Origin: Phorcus lineatus
Taxonomy: Eukaryota > Mollusca > Gastropoda > Trochida > Trochidae
Assembly (NCBI GenBank): GCA_921293015.1
Contig: OV121093.1
Location: 23,136,622 to 23,200,621, forward strand
Reading direction: 5' to 3'
DNA length: 64,000 nt
Below the pieces are notes generated by a model that had not been told where the DNA came from, ran no database searches, and saw nothing but the letters and a program-made list of their open reading frames with translations. The position numbers were made by a program, and so were the translations under genes. This document shows, piece by piece, positions 1-11,442 of this stretch; the first letter of the stretch is position 1; every line of letters starts with the position of its first letter.

Positions 1-1932
1 AATCATGTATCAAGCAAAAACAACTGTGATCCACTTCCGTGTGAGTACCCTTTAACCAGTTGAGGGATGGCAATGGATTTATGTAGGTAAAACGCTATAA
101 TATTTAACGGAGTAAGTGTAATAGAAAATAACACTTGAACGTGAAAACAAAATCAGAAGAAAGCCAGACAAGCTATTCAAGATATACAATTAAGATCTAT
201 ATTCTAGTTCGGGTCACGTACACCTTTTTTTATATCATTGGGATATGCACAATAAAACTACAACTTGTTTTAAAGACATGTCATGTATTCAGAAAAACAA
301 TGAATGTTCTAGAGATATCCAATGATCAAAGTGTCAACTTACGGTATCCTTGCTTTCCGAAAGGAACGACCAAGTATCAATGGTGTAATTCGGAACTAAT
401 GTTTTAGATCGAAACCAAAGATATATAACACTTTACAGGTACATAGTTGCGATATCAAGGCTACAATAATATAACGAATTGAGTTTATTTGCTTTCTCGA
501 TCCATTTCACGCTAATGCTTGTCTGTGAGATATCTGGGTAAGAACAAAATGGTAATGACACTCAACATGTTTATAATGTACTCCGTGAAAATGTCTAAAC
601 CAAAAATTCATAAATAAAATCGACACTAATTGTGAATGTCATGCCATTTTTTAGATATTGATAATTATAAAAGGCTTAAAAAATAAACCACGAGAAGATA
701 CAGAAAGGTGCTTGTGCCGTCTGTGAAGAGCACCAACCATTTCCGGGAAGGATGTAAACCACTCTAGACGATTAATACAATGACATGAAATTTAAAATAT
801 TGAATAAAACGGAAAAAATCAAAATACTGAATGAGTGGAAACAAGGGCACAGTGACACTGCATTATGTCTGTTAAAACAAGCAGTGTTCTTTATCACACT
901 TTTTTTCTCAATTTGAGGTTAGATGTCATTATTGCTTCCAGTATCTTAAAAACATGAAATAATAATAAAAGTCAGACAATAAATCTTACTAAAATAACAT
1001 TGAGGAATTTAAAGAATGAAAGTATATGATTTTTTTACAAGATAGAACCAGTGATGTGCCTAATGTCACTGTAATCGGATGTATACAACAGTTACAATAC
1101 AAATTCAAACCTCAAAATGCACCTTGCTACAAAAAAGCAATAGCATGATTCTAATAAGGCGATGGTCTTAACATACTTTGAAAAACTTGGGAGTTAAAAA
1201 TGAAGAAAACATTTGTCAAATCAATTATTTAGCAGGAAGTTGTTTAATGTGGTCTATTTTCCCGGAGGACCCTAAGTCAAACACAATTAGTGTCGCTGTC
1301 AACAAAAAACTTTTACATACAAAGGGGGAAATCAACCGGCGTCAACAGCTGCTAAGAATTGCACACTATATACCAATATCTTTATTATTTTGTGTGGTTG
1401 CGACAACGACATGATGTCATATTTTTCATTTTTCCATCATCAGGTTTTTCAAAACATTTTTCTCGAGAAAAGGAAAGTCATAACCACTCACGCTTCATCT
1501 TTTCGTTCATACAAGATGCATTCTACAATATTCAAAGATAAAACGATGTCAGATTGTTTAATTAAGATATAGAGTAGCCGCAACCATCATGTGTTTAGTA
1601 TAGTTTTGACCTGAACTATTATAGTTAAAGTACGAGGCCGAAGACTTGATATGTAGTAGAATGCAATACATATTGAAAAGAGATAAACAGGATGTGTAGA
1701 GTACGTATTTTCATGATGACTATTACGTCATAAGAAACAAGCTGTTTTCTGGACAAAAAAAGGATTTATTTTTTGCTTAAACTGGACAACTTGTCACAAA
1801 TAGTTTTGAGGTCTTATAGTACACTGTACTCGCATTAAGTAACTTTTTTTTTCAAATGTCATTTGAATACTTTGTCATGTAACATCTTCAAAGAAAAGAT
1901 AGTTTCAGGGTAAGTCAATAAGAAAGAGAGAC
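1..1932. other. Intergenic or intronic, nothing recognised
   Basis: AT-rich sequence with only short open frames that end within 60-90 codons and show no domain motifs. No repeat, RNA gene or splice-supported exon could be recognised here. Confidence 0.5.
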
Positions 1933-2278
1933 TATTACCCGAGGAAGTGTAAATGTGTCATATGACTTTTACGAAACGAGTGTGAATTTTTGTATTACCC
2001 GAGCGAGAGTGAGTTGCGTAATAGTCATTAATAGACACACTTCCGAGAGTTATACTTTCTTTATTACCGATTCTAATTCATTTTTAACACACGGAATGCG
2101 GCCTGCTTCCTTCCCGGCGGCCCGCTACAGTGACGTCACGAACAATGGTTTTATGACGTCACAGACGAGTTTATACGGTAACTCGCTCTGTAACAATCGT
2201 TGCTAGGCAAAAGTGATATGTGCACATGTGCTCATATTGAAAATATGTCACCGCTTATGATTAACCATATGGGTAATA
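1933..2278 (+). mobile_element. Small non-autonomous TIR element, copy A
   Basis: A 346-bp unit that starts with TATTACCC and ends with its inverted complement GGGTAATA. A shorter diverged relative lies at 47804-48078 in the same orientation. Shared landmarks in order are TATTACCC at the start, an AACGAGTG block, an ATTACCCGAG-type block, TGACGTCA palindromes (2131-2138 and 2154-2161 here), a GTGATATGTGCACA block, ATATGTCAC, and the terminal GGTAATAAA. The short terminal inverted repeats, small size and lack of coding capacity fit a MITE-like element, but the transposase superfamily cannot be named. The 83-codon open frame across it is not thought to be a gene. No clear target-site duplication was identified. 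Confidence 0.6.
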
Positions 2279-2518
2279 AATGCCATTATAACCATACTTA
2301 TCAATCAAACTCTGTCTGTGGTGTGCCCATGTACGTGTTAGGGTCAACTAACAAACAAGCTTTGATGAAAGCAATGTATTTAAAAGTTTTGAACGTTTAC
2401 CCCGTTTTAACCTTCTAATGTATAACCTAATGCTTACGATTGGTTACAAAGTCCAGCCACATTTGCTACATTTAAACAGTTAAAACCGTATTCTTACTAA
2501 ACGCTCAAAGATATAGCG

Positions 2519-2580
2519 AGACAGAGACAGAGAATAGATTGATCCCTTTCATGTCAAATCTATTTCTATCCTAATTCTGT
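2519..2580 (+). repeat. Short fragment of dispersed repeat (third copy)
   Basis: Carries the block GATCCCTTTCATGTCAA followed by a TTTCTATC-like stretch. The same block lies in the longer repeats at 15289-15520 and 21136-21365. Only about 60 bp is recognisable, so it is a fragment or an old copy. Confidence 0.45.
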
Positions 2581-4302
<1,722 letters not shown>

Positions 4303-6239
4303 AATATTTTGTGGTACAGGAAAAGACAAATTAGACAAAGACATAGACATACAACACATAAATACAGTTATATACACCTATATATAATAGTACAATTAGA
4401 TTTAGTTAATGAGTTAAAGTTAAAGATTTAATTATTGCTCACATACATTCTGTCTTGAGATAATGTATTTCTCTTTGATTATTATGATTGGGTTTTTTAG
4501 CAATTGACGATAACAGATGATATAGCTTTCCCTTGCTGGTCTTCCCTTACGAAATCTTTTAGATTGTTAAGGCAACACTGTTGAATTCACGATGATAGAA
4601 TACAAAACAAACTTTATCTAACAACATCGTATCTGTATCTCCCACCAATGAAGAATATTTTATTCATATATAGATTTATTCTGCATATGTAACAAGGAAA
4701 GTTATGAAATTTAAGGTTGAAGTCTTAAATTGATTCTTTTAAAAAAAAAAAATATTGTTTAACAATGATATGAAAGTGCTTGTAGAGAATAGGAGTCAAC
4801 TGTCAACGTAGATAGAAAGATCATCTCCGCCAGCAACACATGTACAAAGTTATTTAGGGCTTAATCTTAATGCATTGTAGATTTATTTACCTCAAATGTT
4901 AAAACTAATTTTTCAGGAAATAGAGAGTTCAATGAAATAGCATGCACTTGATGATTGTATGTACAGGGTGTAAAAACATCATTTAGGTCCTGGATTGCTA
5001 ATCAAATTAAATCAACCGTTTAATCCAAGAAATATCAATATCATGCTGAGAATTTGTAATACAATTCTGTTAACCATTCCGTTCGACTCAGAGTGATTCA
5101 TATTTGACATTTGGCATAATTTACAGTAACAATAGCAAACACAGCCATTGACCCACAATGTGCAATTCATCATGAAAGCATGAAAGGATTACATAACAAC
5201 CAGAATAACAAACGGATTCTGGAAAATATTGACAAACTCTTTGGTGCGTTGAAAACGGATTGATATATGGTTGTTGCTCAATACTTTTTAATGGCATATT
5301 TTTCAATTATAATAAATGTTATCAAACAAAGATATGACACAAAGCCTTGAAATATAGATAAAGCCAATATGAGACGTTGGTGAGCCCTTTTCACGATAAC
5401 ATAGGTTACTTGACTCATATGTTTATCATGCTGTGAGATGTCTAAAAGCCGTTTACGTACAGATTCAGATATTGAGAGTTGACATTCCTGCATCACATTT
5501 AAGATTAACAGAATTTTCAGAGCAAGAGCAACACCATTATAACTAAGTCATTTATGAAAATATGCCCAAATTGCTGAATACTCACATGGTCTCGGACAGC
5601 GTGAGACGAGAACAACACATGCAAAACACATTTTGTCTCGAAATATATCCTTAGTTGAATATGTAAATGCAGTAGCTGGCAATCATAGTGTCTAGTCAAA
5701 CTAATAGGGGATTATTAGTTTCCTTTCACTGAACAAAATATAACGATATGACAACTGTCACTCAAATGTGATTTGAAAGATATATGTTATGACATTCGAT
5801 AGCTTTCTCATGTCCTCTGTTCTTCTCCACTTCTGAAACGTGTTATCAGCAACGAAATTAACTTCAAAAGAGGGATTTAAACTTAGCTTTCCGCTGATTG
5901 TTACAGCGCATTCGGTGCATTATATCTGTAGCTGTTAAAATAACATTTACAAGTATCGTTATATTATTTTCAGTAAATCAAAATTTAAATGTAAATTTGT
6001 GTCGACAACACAACATATGAAATACTGCTAAAAGCTAAATGTCTGCTTATCAAAATTAACAGCCAATATATTATGGTATTTCAAGCCGTTAAACTTAATT
6101 AGTGTTTTGAACAATAGCTTGTGACTTATAAACTGTTTTTAACTTACAAAATATGTAAGTACTGGTGTCTGTCTAGTCACCAATTGAATGAACCTTGTTT
6201 TCCCAAATTACAAATCAGTAAATGTAAGCTATATGTTTA
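4303..6239. other. Intergenic or intronic, nothing recognised
   Basis: AT-rich, with three short minus-strand frames between 5121 and 5699 that carry no recognisable motif. No RNA gene or repeat was seen. Confidence 0.5.
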
Positions 6240-6298
6240 TATGTATCATTGTATATGGGCCTGAGGCCTTGAATGCAATAAACAATCTTTGACTTTGA
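6240..6298 (+). mobile_element. Solitary 3' tail of a non-LTR retrotransposon
   Basis: Contains GGCC-TGA-GGCC (6258-6268), which can form a 4-bp hairpin, then AATAAA (6277-6282), then two units of CTTTGA as a tail. The same order of hairpin, AATAAA and short repeat tail ends the RT-bearing copies at 50412-50455 (plus) and 34911-34952 (minus). No coding remnant was seen upstream, so this is probably a severely 5'-truncated insertion. The 5' boundary is uncertain and may lie up to about 100 bp further left. Confidence 0.65.
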
Positions 6299-7702
6299 GA
6301 GCAATAAAGATTTCAGAAATAAGAAATCAAATGTTACCAAATGTTACCACCTAATCATATCAAAATATTACAAAATATATCAAAAGACAAAAAAGATAAA
6401 TTGAAATAATAAATAGATTCGCTAAAGTTACCATTGTTGAAGAATTTCATCTACACAATAATAACTGAATTAAGGGTAAAAGAGAAAGAAAGGTGGAAAA
6501 GAGATATCCTTAATGGACAATTAACTGATCAAAACGATTTTAGAAACTAAAATAACTGAAGAAGAAGCAATCGTTCATATCTCTAAGTATGTGTTTCATA
6601 GACGAAATATTTCGACTTTAAGAGTTATTTTGAATTAACTAATTTATTGTATATCAAACAAAGTTTTGATTGCTTGTAGACCGCAGTTGCCATAATATTT
6701 TACTTGCCTGATTACCTGGTGTTTATTGGTCATCGAACATACCAAACATTTTCAACCTACTGACCATGATGCTAATGAGTGAGACAGGTCAGCAGCTGAG
6801 TCAGAAATGTGTGACAGGCATTGACAATCTAACTCTGCGAGACCCAGAATAATACCATATGTATTATCGAAGTTCCAACAAGTTAATAATTCAAAGCACC
6901 AAGGTTTATCTCTACACTCAATACTGGACCTCTCCACAGTAATTGCATCCTGAAAATATTTGTTGCAATCATTACTCCGGTCTAACACCTACATGAAGCT
7001 GTCATACACAGTTAGTGAGGTACAATGTATATCTTCAACAACACCTTCATTCCCTGACTAAGTAAAGTTAGGTAAATAGTCACTACTTTTATAAAGCCTC
7101 GTGCCCAGTTTAAGAAGGTAAACTTGTAAGCAGAGGTTAAGCATGACATCAGCCTTATCATCAGTGATAGTGATCAGGTGAGCTATGTACATTATCAAGG
7201 ATCAGCACATAACAACTCCTTTTGCAATGAAACAAACCGGAGAGCTATCTTTGATAGTCACATTGTCAAAGAAGAATCTTTGAAAAACGTAGTTACAAAG
7301 TAGTTTAAATCCTATTCACCCTTTTGAAATAATTCATTTTAGACTATTATAGTTATATGGAAATTGATCAAATTTAGTCCTGTGTGATTACATTTTTTGC
7401 TTTCTGAATAAAATTAAACACATCTATTGATGTGAAGTAACATATACAATCAAATAGTAAATATGATACTTCTATCATATAGTGAATATGATACTTATAT
7501 AGTATCATGTTCTTGAACAACAGACCGAAAAATACAATACATTAGGTTTCATAGTTCTTATTTCAGAAATCTTTAAAGATCGGGTGAAATGCCCTATGGT
7601 CGATTTCGGAATTCGTTAAAAGGGATTACAATTTGACGTGGACTCAACTTTAAATTTCTGAAATCGGCCGCTAAACAACATAATTACGGCTTTGTAATTT
7701 AA
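6299..7702. other. No supported gene; one splice-bounded minus frame
   Basis: The only object of note is a 76-codon minus-strand open frame (6761-6988) flanked by AG and GTAGGT. It has no recognisable domain, and its length is expected by chance. The rest shows nothing recognisable. Confidence 0.4.
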
Positions 7703-7784
7703 TTGCCTAATTACGACCGGCGAGCAGAACCTGAAAGGCCCCGTGGTCACTGAAGCGTGAATCTTTCGTGACGTGCTAGTTGGC
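7703..7784 (+). repeat. Left arm of inverted repeat around ballast-like exon
   Basis: Reading rightward, the arm carries GCCTAAT, GAC(C)GGCGA, TCACTGAAGCGTGA and GTGACGTGCTAGTTGGC. The same blocks in the same order lie on the minus strand at 9570-9654. The arms diverge between blocks, with spacer lengths differing by about 10 bp, so the pair is old. It may be the terminal repeat of a 1.95-kb element or a duplicated regulatory segment. A short related block, GTCACTGAAGCGT, also lies on the minus strand near 46960. Confidence 0.55.
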
Positions 7785-8165
7785 ATATCATCATTCGCTC
7801 TTTATGTAAAACAACACTAGCCGATAGTAAATCTCACAGATTAACTGTCGGTTTTACCTACTAAACGTTATCCAAACAACTCAAACCTTAAAGGAATCTA
7901 TTGTTTAATTCATTGTCTGGATATTTCTATGTTTTGCAAGCGCAAGACCCTGATTAAATACGATGCTGTGTGCACTTTCCTACGGAATGTTTTTCAAAGC
8001 CACGACCCTGCGCCATGTTGTCATAGTTATAAGATTGCGCTAACGCGTGAGATCCCGGAAGTATTTCTTACATGAACTATGCTCACTTATTGGACATTAT
8101 ATTGAGGGATGCACCGGCATCCTTATTCCCAAAAAAATATAACCTTTATTAAGTATTAACGCATA

Positions 8166-8359
8166 ATGTCCACCAGCTATTCAGAAAGCGAGATATCATT
8201 ATCTATGGAATGTGTCTCATCATGTTCAGAAACGCTAATTTCAATTGATGGGGACGATACTTTTCCTTACTTATTTGAGCCAAATGACAGTTCGAGTGGC
8301 TCAGAAACAGAAGAGACGACAAGCAATCAAAACCGAGACAGATTGAACAACATCGACTG
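8166..8359 (+). CDS. Candidate first exon, P2X7 ballast-domain-like protein
   Basis: The ATG at 8166 is preceded in frame by TAA at 8157-8159. The frame encodes about 65 residues: a Ser/Glu-rich acidic start (SYSESEIS), then the motif FPYLFEPNDSSSGSETEE at about residues 33-50, then RDRLNNIDW. In invertebrate proteins carrying the intracellular zinc-binding ballast domain of P2X7, the N-terminus commonly has an acidic Ser-rich stretch, a PYxFEP motif and then RLxNxxW followed by CxC. This is family recognition from memory, not a database result. Here the frame reads Asp-Trp-Phe-stop, and the zinc-binding cysteines are missing. A GT at 8360-8361 (GTTTTA) inside the Trp codon could be a splice donor, which would make this exon 1. 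No downstream exon was found by eye before 11 kb. The alternative is a decayed gene fragment. Confidence 0.45.
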
Positions 8360-8730
8360 GTTTTAATTTCTTTTGGCATTTTCAATTTAATTTTTATGCT
8401 ATTACAACAAAACTCAGAATTTACTATAAATGCTAAATTGCATTGGACTGATTATTTACAAAACAATTCTCCATTATATTTATATATTTTTTCAGTCAAC
8501 AGAAATAATTGAATGTATTATTGACCATGGATTATTTGAATATGATATCCATATTTTTATTTATTTTGGCGTTCACACAATTTTCTAAATGTAATGTAGG
8601 CATGTAGCGTATGGTGAGTGAGACATTATTGTTGATATCGTCGTAAGAATAGCTAAGTGGAAGTCAAATCCTATCACATTTGTAGGTCATACATCATAAA
8701 TGTACATCCAAAGATAATTTCCTGGGTCCC

Positions 8731-8955
8731 GTTGCACAAAACTCTAAGGTAGCCTTAAGTCACTAAGGTTAACCTTGAATTTAAGTTGTTCATCAATTAT
8801 GACGTCTGCCAAATGTTTTCACAACAATCAAATTGGTTTAAATAGTTTGTTTGTTTTTTATGACACACAGGTGTCCGTTATGTAATCCTATGGCATTCAA
8901 TTTCAATTCTTGATTTAATGGTCTCTAATTATACCTTTTGAATTTTAACGCCTCG
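8731..8955 (+). repeat. Dispersed repeat, pairs with 18541-18703
   Basis: The right part (8790-8955) aligns with 18541-18703 in the same orientation. Shared blocks include CATCAA(T/C)TA(T/C)GACGTCT, CCAAATGTT, TCACAACAATCA, TTTATGACA(C/A)ACAGGTG and TTTAATGGTCTCTAATTA. The left part (8731-8790) begins with CCCGTTGCACAAAACTC, which resembles the start of a repeat common in mollusc genomes; that resemblance is from memory. There is no coding capacity. Confidence 0.6.
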
Positions 8956-9569
8956 GACCCGCCAAGCGGAATATATGTCCTTACATAATGGCGTAACTCT
9001 TGGCATTCGACTGGTGCTTAGTTTATTGTCACGGCGTCCAGTCATTGTGAACCAATGAACTTGTAGAATATATATTCAACCAATAAATTGTTATACTATG
9101 ATAAGAATTCTATGATAAGAATATGATATGTGTTAGTTAAATACAAACGAATATTCCAATAAGTACTATGTTGTCATGAAAGTGAAGTGAAACAAAAGTA
9201 TTTGTTCTATAGGCAAAAAAAAAGTTTCCACATTTGTCTCCCGTTTTTTACAAAAATCTTCATTTTTTCGAGACAATTTATAACTTCATATCGATAAATA
9301 CATGTTGTAACACTACGTGATATCCCATTGTAATTGGATCTCTCACCGACCAAGTTCTTTACCTTTTTGATATAAACCCACCCAAGAAAACCGCGTCCAA
9401 GGATTGTCACAGTCTAATTAAGATGGATTTGACGACTGAGAGGGAAAATTGATATCATGAAGCCGTTATATATCGTATTTTTGAATTCTTTCGGTCATGA
9501 TATTGCCTCTATTTTGCTGTTGAATTAGCTTAAAAATACAGAGAAAATCAAAGGGCTGGGCTTTCAGCT

Positions 9570-9654
9570 GCCCACTAGCACGTCACACACTGGGCGTGGC
9601 TTCGAGTCATGCTTCGGTGATTTTGTGTAAGCGTTCGCCAGTCTCATTAGGCGG
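9570..9654 (-). repeat. Right arm of inverted repeat around ballast-like exon
   Basis: On the minus strand it carries GCCTAAT, GAC(T)GGCGA, TCACCGAAGCATGA and GTGACGTGCTAGTGGGC, matching the left arm at 7703-7784. It is clearly more GC-rich than its neighbourhood. Confidence 0.55.
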
Positions 9655-9670
9655 CTATCCAAAACAGGGG

Positions 9671-9679
9671 TATAAAAGG
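9671..9679 (+). promoter_or_regulatory. Candidate TATA box
   Basis: TATAAAAGG preceded by a GC-rich stretch, directly beyond the right inverted-repeat arm. It would drive transcription rightward, but no start codon with a supported frame follows within the next kilobase. A TATA-like match alone is weak evidence in AT-rich DNA; the surrounding GC context is the only reason to list it. Confidence 0.2.
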
Positions 9680-11442
9680 TCTCCTAGTAGTCGAATTAAA
9701 GCGCATATTTTCAAATTTTTTGGCTCAATTTATTGATATAAGTGAAGCGAATACAGATACTAATTTGTAATAATCAAATTCATGCGTTACTTCTCCTCTT
9801 TAATGAAATAAATTTTTGCAGGTCCCTGTTTTACAATATCATTTTCTTTGGGTTTCCTTAGATTACGCCCCACGCACTATCACAGGTAGACGTTTACACC
9901 AGAACAGGTTTTTCTATACGTTCTTCTGTTTATTGGAATAGTCATTCAGGAAGCAAAACTAGTTGAAAAGTTCATGCATTGTTTTAGGTGAGGTGTGTTT
10001 ATTTGGGGTTTAACGTCGCTTTCAAGAATATTATCACTTATAAAAGGGCAATGAGTACTATTACAAGGATTTTGGAAAGGTAAGCACTTTAATTCTTTCA
10101 TCGATCCAAACAATTGGGAGTGAATGAAGAAATAATTGTGTATTATCTATATCAATTCAACCCACGGTACTTTCAAACGTATTCATAAAAGAGGTTCAGC
10201 CAACCAATCTCAGTAATATCTAAATTTGACTCATACACTCACAGCAATAACTTCCAAAAAGGAAACTGGAACGCATTTTTTAAAACAGAAAACATGATCT
10301 GATCAAATAGAAAAAAAGTATGTTACGAACGTGGTAATATAGTCTTTTAATAGGATCCAACCTTCCGATATTGCAAAAAGATATGTTATAATCCGGGATT
10401 TTCTGAGATCAAAGAAAATATGCCGTTTCTAGCTCAGAAGCTCTATTTCATGTGAAAACCATCAAAGTCAAATTTGGATACTTTTTTCAGAGAGAGTCAG
10501 TTTCCGTTTGTAATCTCCTTAATTGTGAGTATGACTACATGTATGTAATATAGAAAATAAAAAATACTAAACTACCATAAAATTAAATAAATGCGCAGGT
10601 GTTCCTTCAAAATCTTGAATAGTTGAACATGTTCAAAACCTGAACGATCAGAGCAGTTATCAATTGATCAGTTCCAGGCAAAATAAGGAGATATTGTCAG
10701 CTTCTGGACAGGGCAAACGTGGAAACGTCCTATAATCGACGGATGATCGGACAATGATGTTTTTTCTTGATGAAAAATTTGTTTGTGTTTTTTGAGATTT
10801 TGTAACGTCAAAGCTTTTACTCTTTAATCAAGTATTGCTAAGTTTCAATGACCTAAGCATTATTGGTTTTTTTATTATTATATCTACTCAAAAAGCAAAA
10901 CAGTTATGATTACATGAAAAGTAGTTCTAGGAAGAAGTTGAAAACTCACAAAAGTAGCACTAAAGAGAAAGATTGTCCAAGAAACCAAATTTCAACAAGC
11001 TAACCCTTACGGTTATTGAGTGTGGAAATTATATTATAAGTGAGGTTTCGATGGAAACAGGTCCAGTCCAAAAATAAAAAATTAAAGCTGTTTTTCCATG
11101 ATAATGGTAAGAAAAAATATAGATATAATTGAAGGAAGAAGTTGAAAACCTAAAGTCCATATGGCATTAATTCTTGGTTTGGACCCGAAAAGGACGAAAA
11201 TGCACGAACGGAAGGACCAACGGAGAGGCAGAAAGACGGACAAAGATCTTTCTATCAAATCGAGTGTCGGATTACATTATGATTATTGTAGAAGCTCGTC
11301 ATTTGGTTGATCGAATTTACATAAGTACTACATCAATAATTTTGGTAAACCAAAATTCGGGATTTTAGTAAGGGTTTTATTTTATTTGTTATCCCTTTAA
11401 TTGAAGTCTTAATACCTTTCTTATATTTCTCTGAAATGATGT
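9680..11442. other. Intergenic or intronic, nothing recognised
   Basis: AT-rich sequence without a supported exon or repeat. The open frame at 11174-11368 is of chance length, with a polar start and no domain. Confidence 0.5.

Noticed and set aside
6761-6988. 76-codon minus-strand exon with AG and GTAGGT flanks
   Set aside because: Length is expected by chance, the pyrimidine tract is weak, and there is no domain or neighbouring exon. Kept only as a note.
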